This document shows positions 34,448 to 42,521 of a DNA stretch of 64,000 bases, in pieces. The stretch is from an uncultured Eubacteriales bacterium (lineage in GTDB: Bacteria; Bacillota; Clostridia; Christensenellales; Aristaeellaceae): assembly GCA_902801165.1 (NCBI GenBank), contig CADCHI010000029.1, forward strand, positions 1 to 64,000, written 5' to 3'. Each line of letters opens with the position of its first letter. The first letter of the stretch is position 1. A program made the position numbers and the translations under genes. The notes under the pieces are model-generated. The model was given only the letters and a program-made list of their open reading frames with translations. It was not told the DNA's origin and did no database searches.

Positions 34448-36010
34448 GTGTACTACACCGGCGACGACTTCGTGGACCTGTGCCGCGGCCCCCACGTGGA
34501 GAACTCCGCCGAGCTGCTCTCCGTGGCCTACAAGATCCGCGCCGTCTCCAGCGCCTACTGGCGCGGCGATGAGAAGCGGGATTCCCTGCAGCGCGTCTAC
34601 GTCTACGCCTTCCCGAACCAGCAGCAGCTGAAAGCCCACCTGGCCATGATCAAGGAGGCCCAGGAGCGCGACCACAAGAAGATCGGCAAGGAGCTGGACC
34701 TGTTCATGTTTGACGAGACGGCCCCCGGCATGCCCTACTGGCTGCCCCGCGGCTGGATCCTCTACCAGACGCTGCTGGCCTACAGCCGCAAGCTCCAGGC
34801 CAAGCACGGCTACACCGAAATCTCCGCCCCGCTGATCAACAAGAAGAAGCTGTGGGTGATCTCCGGCCACTGGGCCCACTACCAGAACAACATGTTCATG
34901 GTGCCCGGCCTGGAGGGCTTCATGGCCGCGGACGCCGAGATCCCCGGCGTGCTGGACAACCCCGCCGACGGCCTGGACGAGACCGCTTCCGTGAAGCTGG
35001 TGGCCGGCGCGCCGGTGTTCAACCGCGACCTGGACGACACCATGGGTGCCAAGCCCATGAACTGCCCCAACGCCATGATGACCTACAAGCGGACCCTGCA
35101 CTCCTACAAGGAGCTGCCCATCCGCTACAGCGAGTATGACGTGCTGCACCGCAAGGAGAAGTCCGGCCAGATGAACGGCTTGTTCCGCGTGCAGGAGTTC
35201 CGCCAGGACGACGACCACACCTTCGTGACCGAGGACCAGATCGAAAGCGAGATCGCCGACATCATCGCCATCGCCGACGAGATCTACGCCACCTTCGGCG
35301 TCACCTACCGGGCCGAGTTCTCTACCCGCCCCGAGGACTTCATGGGCGACATCGAGGTCTGGAACCGGGCCGAGGCCGCGCTGAAGAAGATCCTGGACAA
35401 GAAGTACGGCGAGGGCAACTACGAGATCAACGAGGGCGACGGCGCGTTCTACGGCCCGAAGATCGACCTGCAGATCAAGGACGCCCTGGGCCGCGAGTGG
35501 CAGTGCGGCACCATCCAGCTGGACTTCCAGCTGCCCCACAACTTCGGCCTGACCTACGTGGACCAGGACGGCAGCCTTAAGCAGCCCGTGGTGCTGCACC
35601 GCGCGCTGTATGGGTCCCTGGAGCGCTTCATCGGCATCATCATCGAGAACTTCAAGGGCTCCTTCCCCTTCTGGCTCAGCCCCTACCAGGTGGCCGTGGT
35701 TCCGATCCGCCCCGAGCACAACGACTATGCCCGCAAGGTGGCCGAGCGCCTCGAGGACGAGGGTATCCGCGTGGAGGCCGACTATGCCGACGTGAACATG
35801 AACACCAAGATCAAGTTCTTCAAGACCATGAAGGACCCCTACATCATCGTGGTCGGCGACAAGGAAGCCGAAGAGGAGACCGTGTCCATCACCGTGCGCG
35901 GCCAGAAGCAGCAGCTCCACGGCGTGCCGCTGGAGACCCTGGTCAAGATGTGCAACAGGATGAACGACACCCGCTGCCTCGACCTGATCGGCGAAGTGCC
36001 GGAGGAATAA
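34448..36010 (+). CDS. thrS: Threonyl-tRNA synthetase, main part (5' end out of frame)
   Basis: 520 aa open from GTG 34448; recognisable ThrS residues begin earlier in this frame (DKEELINDLPEGE at about 34400). It carries editing-site DLCRGPH, zinc-site MNCPN, motif 2 FRQDDDHTF, VLHRALYGSLERF with motif 3, and the anticodon-binding domain. About eleven residues seem missing at the break, where AAGGAG occurs twice eight bases apart, suggesting a deletion between short repeats. Either thrS is a broken copy, or translation restarts, or the sequence has an error. No -1 slippery heptamer is visible. Confidence 0.88.
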   Translation: MYYTGDDFVDLCRGPHVENSAELLSVAYKIRAVSSAYWRGDEKRDSLQRVYVYAFPNQQQLKAHLAMIKEAQERDHKKIGKELDLFMFDETAPGMPYWLPRGWILYQTLLAYSRKLQAKHGYTEISAPLINKKKLWVISGHWAHYQNNMFMVPGLEGFMAADAEIPGVLDNPADGLDETASVKLVAGAPVFNRDLDDTMGAKPMNCPNAMMTYKRTLHSYKELPIRYSEYDVLHRKEKSGQMNGLFRVQEFRQDDDHTFVTEDQIESEIADIIAIADEIYATFGVTYRAEFSTRPEDFMGDIEVWNRAEAALKKILDKKYGEGNYEINEGDGAFYGPKIDLQIKDALGREWQCGTIQLDFQLPHNFGLTYVDQDGSLKQPVVLHRALYGSLERFIGIIIENFKGSFPFWLSPYQVAVVPIRPEHNDYARKVAERLEDEGIRVEADYADVNMNTKIKFFKTMKDPYIIVVGDKEAEEETVSITVRGQKQQLHGVPLETLVKMCNRMNDTRCLDLIGEVPEE

Positions 36011-36015
36011 TTGAG

Positions 36016-36077
36016 ACATCGAGCGCCCGGAAAACAGCCCGGTGGGCTGTTTCCGTGAGATGGGTCCGGCAGGCCCA
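36016..36077. repeat. Partial copy of the composite repeat
   Basis: Contains the GAAAACAGCCC/GGGCTGTTTCC hairpin and GGTCCGGCAGGCCCA, matching 15421-15475 and 38831-38890. It may also act as the thrS terminator. Confidence 0.6.
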
Positions 36078-36080
36078 AAG

Positions 36081-36236
36081 AATTAGGAATTGGGGTCAAA
36101 TCCCTCCGGAATTTGTATTGATAGGGGCAGCGGCAGCGGAAATATCTGCCGCCCTGTCTCAATCAATGGAAATCCACAAGGATTTCCTCCGCCATTCTCA
36201 GTTCCCAATTCTCAATTCCAAATTCCAATTCACCCG
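36081..36236. repeat. AATTGAGAATTGGGAATT-type repeat element, copy 2
   Basis: Same layout as 10917-11135: GAATTAGGAATTGG at one end, TTCCCAATTCTCAATTCC at the other, with internal hairpins around 36100 and GGAAATCC-ACAA-GGATTTCC near 36170. No ORF in 36011-36396. Confidence 0.65.
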
Positions 36237-36396
36237 ATTTCTGCCCGCCCTGCCCCGCAGCGGCGGGCTTTTTTTGCGTTTTTTACCTCCGAAGCCCCTT
36301 CCATTGTATGGACATTTGATGACGGCTATGTTAAACTTATAGGGAGAGAATGTGACTTGCCGCCGTTTCAGGCGGAACACGAGAGGGAGAAGAACC

Positions 36397-38109
36397 ATGA
36401 AGAGACGCTTGCTCAGCCTGCTGGCCGCGCTGCTGATCTGCGCGCTGTGGACGACCGCCGCCCTGGCGGAATTCGAGGAGCCCGAGATACTCAACGACGC
36501 CGTGGACGCGGAGATCGACCCGGCCGAGGACACGGGGGCCGAGGGCCTCTCCATGGAGGCGGAGGCCGCCATTGCACCGGAAGCTGCCGGTGAACCGGAG
36601 GCCGACCCGTTCCCCGGCGCCGGGGACTTCATCCTCCAGGAGGACCTGGACGGCGAGGCGCTGCCCGGCGGGAAGGACTCCGCGGACATGCCCCCCGTGG
36701 CGGATCTCTACGCCATCGACGGAAATGGCGGCGACTTTGCGGCGGAGGGCGACCAGGCCGTGCTGGCGGAGGAGATGGGCGAAGCCGCGGACTCCCTGGC
36801 TCCGCGCCTGTACACCACCCAGATGATCCTGGGCGTCAAGGAGAACCGCGCCCTGGCCGGCACCACCAGCTACACCTACACCTCCCAGAACCCCGCCATC
36901 GCCACGGTCTCCGCCACCGGCGTCGTGACCGGCATAAAGGTCGGCACCACCACCATCGTGGTCACCAACGCCTTCAGGCGGCAGAGCACCTGCACGGTCA
37001 CCGTGAAGAAGGCCCCCAAGAAGGTGACGCTGAAGCCCAAGAAGCTGTCGCTGCCGGCGAAGACCTCCGCGATGCTGACGGTCACCCTGCCGAAGGACAC
37101 CGCCTCGGCCATCACCTACAGCTCCAGCAACCCCGCCATCGCCAGCGTCGGCCCCACCGGCATCGTCACCGGCGTCAGCGCGGGCAAGGCCACCATCACT
37201 GCGAGGGCCTTCAACGGCAAGAAGGCCACCTGCAAGGTGACCGTGACCCACGAGCAGAACTACGCCATCAACTACCGCGCCCTGCTCATCGGCGAGGGCA
37301 CCTTCCCCAACATGGGCAGCTCCCGCTACCTGCCGGCGAAGAAGAACATCTCCATGATGGAGAAGATGCTGCGCAGCGTCAAGGGCCCCATGGGCAACGG
37401 CTGGTCCATCACCACCCGGCTCGACCGGACCGCCAGCCAGGTGCAGAGCGACATCAGCGCCGCCTTCGCCGGAGCCACCTCCAACGACGTGTCCCTGTTC
37501 TACATCTCCACCCACGGCAATTCCAGCGTCCGCTACACCCAGAACTACTATACCGCCGGCGCGCTGTCCACCTACGCCTACGGCCCGGGCGTCAACGCCA
37601 TCAGCCTGCACCAACTGGCCCGGTGGCTGAACGCCATCCCCGGCCGGGTCATCGTCATCATCGACGCCTGCGGCTCCGGCTCGGCCATCTACAACGCCAA
37701 GGCCGGCGGCGACCGCTTCGACGGCGCGGCCTTCGACCAGTCCGTGGTGGACGCCTTCTCCGAGCTGGACGTGGGCGTGATGGCTCCCGGCGACCATGAC
37801 GTGGGCGCCTTCGTGCTGACGAACAAGTTCTTCGTGCTCACCTCCGCCGCCGACGGCGAATGGGGCTGGAGCAACGCGAAGAAGGGCCACTTCTTCACCC
37901 AGTGGCTCACCGCCGGCGTCAAGACCAAGGGCAAGATGCCCGCGGACACCAGCAAGAACGCGTACCTGACGCTGGACGAGCTGTACAACTACACCTCGAA
38001 GAAGGCCAACAAGACCTGGATTCGCAACATCGAGGACGGCCGCCGCTACAAGCAGCACATCCAGGTGTACCCCGCCAACTCCGGCTTCGAGCTGTTCCAC
38101 AGGAAGTAA
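36397..38109 (+). CDS. Secreted Ig-like (BIG2) protein with caspase-like peptidase domain
   Basis: 570 aa from the ATG after GAGAGGGAG. Signal peptide (residues 1-23), an acidic stretch, two BIG_2 domains (about 138-205 and 210-285; SSSNPAIASVGPTGIVTGV) and a peptidase C14/metacaspase-like domain (about 290-570). The domain starts NYRALLIGEG and has the dyad His373 (FYISTHGNSS) and Cys425 (VIVIIDACGSGS). Prokaryotic caspase-like proteases cut after Arg or Lys; here the enzyme would act at the surface or outside. The bacterial target is unknown. A possible promoter TTGATG/TATAGG lies at 36317-36344 with 16-bp spacing. Confidence 0.87.
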   Translation: MKRRLLSLLAALLICALWTTAALAEFEEPEILNDAVDAEIDPAEDTGAEGLSMEAEAAIAPEAAGEPEADPFPGAGDFILQEDLDGEALPGGKDSADMPPVADLYAIDGNGGDFAAEGDQAVLAEEMGEAADSLAPRLYTTQMILGVKENRALAGTTSYTYTSQNPAIATVSATGVVTGIKVGTTTIVVTNAFRRQSTCTVTVKKAPKKVTLKPKKLSLPAKTSAMLTVTLPKDTASAITYSSSNPAIASVGPTGIVTGVSAGKATITARAFNGKKATCKVTVTHEQNYAINYRALLIGEGTFPNMGSSRYLPAKKNISMMEKMLRSVKGPMGNGWSITTRLDRTASQVQSDISAAFAGATSNDVSLFYISTHGNSSVRYTQNYYTAGALSTYAYGPGVNAISLHQLARWLNAIPGRVIVIIDACGSGSAIYNAKAGGDRFDGAAFDQSVVDAFSELDVGVMAPGDHDVGAFVLTNKFFVLTSAADGEWGWSNAKKGHFFTQWLTAGVKTKGKMPADTSKNAYLTLDELYNYTSKKANKTWIRNIEDGRRYKQHIQVYPANSGFELFHRK

Positions 38110-38150
38110 CACCCGAAGCCGTTCCCCATTCACGCGCAATTTCAAAATGC

Positions 38151-38190
38151 AGAAGCGCCTCTCCCATTCCGAAAGGGAGAAGGCGCTTCT
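38151..38190. terminator. Bidirectional terminator
   Basis: AGAAGCGCC.TCTCCC and its complement around a GAAA-containing loop, between two convergent genes; TTCATCTTT follows on the plus strand. Confidence 0.8.
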
Positions 38191-38207
38191 TCATCTTTAT
38201 ACGTGGG

Positions 38208-38657
38208 TCAGAATTCCACGGCGCTCCCGATGACCTCCGCGAGGGCCTCCAGGCCCGCCTGGTCCTCCGCGCTGAAGCGGTCGAACCTGGGGCTGTCGAT
38301 GTCCAGCACGCCGATCACCGCGCCGTCCCTGCGCAGGGGCACCACGATCTCCGAGTTGGAGGCACCGTCGCAGGCGATGTGCCCGGGGAATTCGTGCACG
38401 TTGGCTACCCGCCGGGTGCGGTTCTCCGCCGCCGCCATGCCGCAGACGCCCTTCCCCACCGGGATGTGGATGCAGGCCATCTTTCCCTTGAAGGGCCCCA
38501 GCACCAGCCGGTCCTCCCGCATCAGGTAGAAGCCCGCCCAGTTCAGACCCTCCATGGAGTCGTAGATCAGCGCCGCGGCATTCGCCAGCAGCGGCACAAA
38601 CCACTTCTCCTCCGCGGCCAGCCCCTTCACCTGTTCACACAGCAGCTTGTAATCCAT
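38208..38657 (-). CDS. msrC: Free methionine-(R)-sulfoxide reductase (GAF domain)
   Basis: 149 aa from the ATG nine bases after AGGAGG. A single GAF domain holding the three conserved Cys of the family (MACIHIP, GVCGMAA, HIACDG) and the segment VHEFPGHIACDGASNSEIVVP. Reduces free Met-R-sulfoxide using thioredoxin. Monocistronic. Confidence 0.92.
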   Translation of the reverse strand: MDYKLLCEQVKGLAAEEKWFVPLLANAAALIYDSMEGLNWAGFYLMREDRLVLGPFKGKMACIHIPVGKGVCGMAAAENRTRRVANVHEFPGHIACDGASNSEIVVPLRRDGAVIGVLDIDSPRFDRFSAEDQAGLEALAEVIGSAVEF

Positions 38658-38756
38658 GTCCGTCGCCCTCCTGACTTGAATCGCTGCGACCATGATAATG
38701 GATGGCGAGGGGTTTGTCAATGGGATTGAACCCGTCAATGATCCGCGAAGCTGTTT

Positions 38757-39182
38757 CCGCAAAAGCTTCCCCTTTTGGGGGTGTGTTACACTTCACATGA
38801 TAATCTAATGCCTTCCCCTTTGGGGGATCAAGCGCCCGGAAAATTGTCCGGTGGACAATTTTCAGCGCAGATCGGGCCGGCAGGCCCCTGGAATGGTGGC
38901 AGCCCGCAGGGCTGACGGATGAGGTCGTATTCTCGCCAGGAAGGCGAAGGAGAACCGTGGGACGGTTTTCTTGGCGGCATGTTTTCCGTACGAATGTCGC
39001 TGTACTGCGCATGCATGCCCGACGGCAATCAATGGGAATCCCGCCGCAAAACCCGTCCCGACACGGGACACAGCGAATAGAACGGGCGATGCGAGTGAAG
39101 CATCGGGCATATGCGGTTGACGACCTCATCCGACCTCGCTTCGCTCGGCCACCTTCCCCAAGGGGGAAGGCTTTTGGGAGCA
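38757..39182. repeat. Composite repeat, second copy
   Basis: Shares with 15263-16165 the tandem GCTTCCCCTTTTGGGG units, the hairpin GAAAATTGTCC/GGACAATTTTC (38839-38863), the inverted ends (CTGACGGATGAGGTCGTA at about 38909-38926; complement at about 39118) and the central CCGCAAAACCCGTCCCGACA block. It fills the gap between msrC and ylxM; nothing else is seen up to the promoter at 39336. Confidence 0.75.
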
Positions 39183-39335
39183 TACTGCCAAGAAAACACG
39201 TCCCTCGCCCTCTCTCACATATCAAACTTGCATTAGCGTATGCTTTTCATGCCGTATACCTGCATACAGGAAATCCGCCCATTCTCCTCCCATGTCAATC
39301 TTCTGTAAACTCCCCTCCCTGTCAATCAAAACTGC

Positions 39336-39364
39336 TTGACAGCGCCGTCTCCTTCGCGTATAAT
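39336..39364 (+). promoter_or_regulatory. Promoter of ylxM-ffh
   Basis: Perfect TTGACA (39336-39341) and TATAAT (39359-39364), 17 bp apart. Confidence 0.92.
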
Positions 39365-39404
39365 GAGAAAGCTGTCAAGTAATATCTCTTGCGGGGGCGC
39401 GACT

Positions 39405-39767
39405 ATGGCCGACATGAATGCGCGGGTGGAATTGAATTACCTGCTGGATTTCTACGGCCCCCTGCTGACGGAGCACCGCCAGGAGGTCATGCGCCTGTAC
39501 TGCGAGGAGGACCTCTCCCAGCAGGAGATCGCCGACCAGCTGAGCATCACCCGCCAGGGCGTGTTCGACACGCTGGCCAAGGCGAAGAAGCAGCTGACCG
39601 GCTATGAGGACAAGCTGGGGCTGGTCCGCCGCCACCTGGCGCAGACCGCCCAGGCTGAAAAGTGCCTGGAGGCCCTTGCGGACATGCGGCCCTCCGAGGC
39701 CGACAAGCCCGCCATGGCCCGGGCCCGGCAGGCGCTGGACGCCATCCTCCGGGACCGGCTGGACTGA
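39405..39767 (+). CDS. ylxM: YlxM-type helix-turn-helix protein, SRP-associated
   Basis: 120 aa (UPF0122 family). Sigma-70 region-4-like helix-turn-helix (LSQQEIADQLSITRQGVFDTLAKAKK, residues about 38-63, quoted in part as QQEIADQLSITRQGV). It stands directly before ffh, its usual place; in streptococci YlxM modulates SRP GTPase activity. Start chosen at the first ATG after GGGGGCG; a second ATG three codons on is possible. Confidence 0.9.
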   Translation: MADMNARVELNYLLDFYGPLLTEHRQEVMRLYCEEDLSQQEIADQLSITRQGVFDTLAKAKKQLTGYEDKLGLVRRHLAQTAQAEKCLEALADMRPSEADKPAMARARQALDAILRDRLD

Positions 39768-39801
39768 CAGCACATTGCGATGAAAGAGTGGTGATGTCCG
39801 C

Positions 39802-41151
39802 GTGGCATTTGAAGGATTGACCGATAAGCTCCAGGGCGCGTTTAAGAAGCTCAGCAGCAAGGGCAAGCTGACCGAGGCCGACGTCAAGACCGCGATGCGA
39901 GAGGTTCGCATGGCCCTGCTGGAGGCGGATGTCAACTTCCTGGTGGTGAAGGACTTCGTCAAGAAGGTGACGGAGCGCGCCGTTGGCCAGGATATCATGC
40001 AGAGCCTGACCCCGGGCCAGCAGGTCATCAAGATCGTCAACGAGGAATTGACGAACCTGATGGGCGGCACCAACGCCCGGCTGACCTACTCCCCCCAGGC
40101 ACCGACGATCTATATGATGGCGGGCCTGCAGGGCGCCGGCAAGACCACCATGTGCGCCAAGCTGGGCAATCTGTTCAAGAAGGACAACAAGAAGCCCCTG
40201 CTGGTGGCCTGCGACGTGTACCGCCCCGCCGCCATCAAGCAGCTGCAGGTGGTCGGCGGCCAGGTGGGCGTCGAGGTCTTTGAAAGGGGCCAGGGCGACC
40301 CGGTGCAGATCGCGAAGGAAGCCGTCGAGTACGCCCGCTACTACGGCCGCGACCCGGTGATCATCGACACCGCCGGTCGGCTGCACATCGACGAGAACCT
40401 GATGCAGGAGCTGAGGGACGTCCGCGCGGCGGTCAACCCCAAGGAGATCCTGCTGGTGGTCGACGCCATGACCGGCCAGGACGCCGTGAACGTGGCCAAG
40501 ACCTTCAACGAGGAGCTGGGCGTGGACGGCGTCATCCTCACCAAGCTGGACGGCGACACCCGCGGCGGCGCGGCCATCTCCGTGCGCGCGGTCACCGGCA
40601 AGCCCATCAAGTTTGCCGGCATCGGCGAAAAGCTGACGGACATCGAGCCCTTCCACCCGGACCGCATGGCCAGCCGCATTCTCGGCATGGGCGACGTGCT
40701 GACCCTGATCGACAAGGCCCAGGAGCAGTTTGACGAGAAGGCCGCCATCGACTTGACCCGCAAGATGCGCACCAACAGCTTCACGCTGGAGGATTACCTG
40801 GAGCAGCTCAAGCAGATGAGCAAGATGGGCTCCATCACCGACCTGCTGAAGATGGTCCCCGGCCTGGGCAGCAAGATCAAGGACGTGGACATCGACGAGG
40901 AGCAGGTGACCAAGGCCCAGAAGAAGAACGAGGCCATCATCCTCTCCATGACCCGCATGGAGCGCCGCAATCCCGACATCCTCAACGCCAGCCGCAAGCG
41001 CCGCGTCGCCGCGGGCAGCGGCACCACCGTGCAGGACGTCAACCTGCTGCTCAAGCAGTTCGACCAGGCCCGCAGCATGATGAAGACCATGATGGGCGCC
41101 GGCAAGCGCGGCAGGATGCGCATCCCCTTCGGGAAGATGCCGAAATTCTGA
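39802..41151 (+). CDS. ffh: Signal recognition particle protein
   Basis: 449 aa, GTG start, 34 bp after ylxM. NG domain with G1 GLQGAGKTT, DTAGR and TKLDGDTRGGAA, then the Met-rich M domain (MTRMERRNPDIL, MMKTMMGAGKRG) that binds 4.5S RNA and signal sequences. Directs nascent membrane and secreted proteins to FtsY. Confidence 0.97.
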   Translation: MAFEGLTDKLQGAFKKLSSKGKLTEADVKTAMREVRMALLEADVNFLVVKDFVKKVTERAVGQDIMQSLTPGQQVIKIVNEELTNLMGGTNARLTYSPQAPTIYMMAGLQGAGKTTMCAKLGNLFKKDNKKPLLVACDVYRPAAIKQLQVVGGQVGVEVFERGQGDPVQIAKEAVEYARYYGRDPVIIDTAGRLHIDENLMQELRDVRAAVNPKEILLVVDAMTGQDAVNVAKTFNEELGVDGVILTKLDGDTRGGAAISVRAVTGKPIKFAGIGEKLTDIEPFHPDRMASRILGMGDVLTLIDKAQEQFDEKAAIDLTRKMRTNSFTLEDYLEQLKQMSKMGSITDLLKMVPGLGSKIKDVDIDEEQVTKAQKKNEAIILSMTRMERRNPDILNASRKRRVAAGSGTTVQDVNLLLKQFDQARSMMKTMMGAGKRGRMRIPFGKMPKF

Positions 41152-41152
41152 T

Positions 41153-41206
41153 TTGCGAAGCAAATCAGAAAATTGAGAATTGGGAATGGGGAATTGAGAA
41201 TAACAG
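41153..41206. repeat. AATTGAGAATTGGGAATT-type repeat, short copy 3
   Basis: GATTTGC-GAA-GCAAATC hairpin beginning within the ffh stop region, followed by AATTGAGAATTGGGAATGGGG. One half of the element seen at 10917 and 36081. Confidence 0.55.
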
Positions 41207-41295
41207 TCCGTTCCCCGTCCTCAGGCCAACCACGATATACGAGGCATCAAGCCGTATATATACAACAATTCGATATCATTAAGGAGGAAATCCAA

Positions 41296-41535
41296 ATGGT
41301 CAAGATTCGTCTGAAGAGAATGGGTATGAAGAAGAAGCCCTTCTATCGTCTGGTTGTCACCGACAGCCGCAACCCCCGCGACGGCCGCTTCATCGAGGAG
41401 ATCGGCTACTACAATCCCGTTGCCGAACCCGTTGAGATGAAGATCAACGACGAGCGCGCCAAGTATTGGCTCGGCGTCGGCGCCCAGCCCACGGACACCG
41501 TCCGCGCGCTGCTGAAGAAGGGCGGAGTCCTGTAA
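41296..41535 (+). CDS. rpsP: 30S ribosomal protein S16
   Basis: 79 aa, starting [18 protein letters not shown] after AAGGAGG, with [19 protein letters not shown]. All are S16 hallmarks. Downstream of ffh in the conserved Firmicutes order. Confidence 0.97.
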   Translation: MVKIRLKRMGMKKKPFYRLVVTDSRNPRDGRFIEEIGYYNPVAEPVEMKINDERAKYWLGVGAQPTDTVRALLKKGGVL

Positions 41536-41537
41536 TC

Positions 41538-41765
41538 ATGGTTGAACTGGTTAAGTATATCGCGCAGGCGCTGGTTGAAAAGCCGGAGGCCGTGGATGTC
41601 CGCGAGGTTGAAAACGAGGACAGCATCGTCATCGAGCTGCGCGTCGATCCCGACGACATGGGCAAGGTCATCGGCAAGCAGGGCCGCATCGCGAAGGCCA
41701 TTCGCACCGTGGTCAAGGCCGCTTCCGTCAAGGCTCCCAAGCCCGTCTTCGTGGAGATCATCTGA
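41538..41765 (+). CDS. khpA: KH-domain RNA-binding protein
   Basis: 75 aa; starts 3 bp after rpsP. The KH core VIGKQGRIAKAIRTVV is intact. KhpA (YlqC) binds RNA with KhpB and affects cell-size and division genes in streptococci. The usual followers rimM, trmD and rplS are absent; a terminator comes next. Confidence 0.94.
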   Translation: MVELVKYIAQALVEKPEAVDVREVENEDSIVIELRVDPDDMGKVIGKQGRIAKAIRTVVKAASVKAPKPVFVEII

Positions 41766-41772
41766 TCCCGTT

Positions 41773-41803
41773 ATCCCCTGCCCCTTCGGCGGGGGATTTT
41801 TTT
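41773..41803 (+). terminator. Intrinsic terminator of the ffh-rpsP-khpA operon
   Basis: ATCCCC.GCC / GGC.GGGGAT stem with CTTC loop and seven to eight T. Confidence 0.92.
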
Positions 41804-42076
41804 GCGCCACAAACGTTAAATGATTATTAAATGCCATATTGCTCATTCGTTGCGCCGCCTCAAGGCCCATGCGGGGCCGATACCCCTCTGAATCCGTCGG
41901 AATTTCCGCGCTGCAAATCCGGGCCCATGGCGCGCCGCAGGCCCCGAATTTGAATAATCCATTCTGCAAATTTGCATTTTTTCATTTTGAACTTGCAGTT
42001 TTTTGTGACTAACTCCCCTTGTTAGCCTATATTAATCTCTTTTTTTAGAAGTAAACGAATAATTTTGAATTGGATA
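41804..42076. other. Noncoding gap, nothing recognised
   Basis: No ORF with coding character. A GC-rich block (about 41855-41950) with loose inverted repeats (GGGCCCATGGCGCGCC) is followed by AT-rich sequence leading to the ferredoxin promoter. Confidence 0.5.
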
Positions 42077-42105
42077 TTGCATTTTTGTCGGTTCGGGTGT
42101 ATAAT
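42077..42105 (+). promoter_or_regulatory. Promoter of the ferredoxin gene
   Basis: TTGCAT (42077-42082), 17 bp, TATAAT (42100-42105). Confidence 0.85.
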
Positions 42106-42136
42106 GTCCTCAACAACAAAACAGGAGGTACTTATC

Positions 42137-42307
42137 ATGGCATATGTTATCAGTGACGAGTGCGTCGCCTGCGGCGCCTGCGCAGAAGAGTGTCCCGTTT
42201 CCGCCATCTCTGAGGGCGAGGGCAAGTACAACATCGATCCCGATACCTGCGTTTCCTGCGGCGCTTGCGCCGGTGTGTGCCCCGTTGGCGCTCCCTCCGA
42301 GGCATAA
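42137..42307 (+). CDS. 2[4Fe-4S] ferredoxin
   Basis: 56 aa, clostridial type. Two CxxCxxCxxxCP clusters (CVACGACAEECP and CVSCGACAGVCP) bind two [4Fe-4S] centres. AGGAGG precedes the ATG. Single-gene unit with a good promoter and its own terminator, as expected for an abundant low-potential electron carrier in an anaerobe. Confidence 0.97.
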   Translation: MAYVISDECVACGACAEECPVSAISEGEGKYNIDPDTCVSCGACAGVCPVGAPSEA

Positions 42308-42322
42308 TTAAACCCTTATGAG

Positions 42323-42345
42323 AACCCCGCTTCGGCGGGGTTTTT
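42323..42345 (+). terminator. Intrinsic terminator of the ferredoxin gene
   Basis: AACCCCGC, TTCG loop, GCGGGGTT and a T-run. Confidence 0.93.
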
Positions 42346-42521
42346 CTATTGGCTGAAACAACGGGTGCGCAGGCACGGCCCGGGAACATTCTGACAAAAG
42401 GTTTTCGATATTCTCACAATTCTATTTCACGGCAGGAAATGCAGCGCAGGGATAGAATTTTTAAAAGATGGCGAGGCAGCGCATGCGGGCCGAGCCGCAC
42501 AAAAGATGAGCGAGGCACTCC

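Noticed and set aside
41855-41950. Possible small RNA or SRP RNA downstream of khpA
   Set aside because: Only loose GC-rich inverted repeats; the conserved 4.5S tetraloop region was not found.
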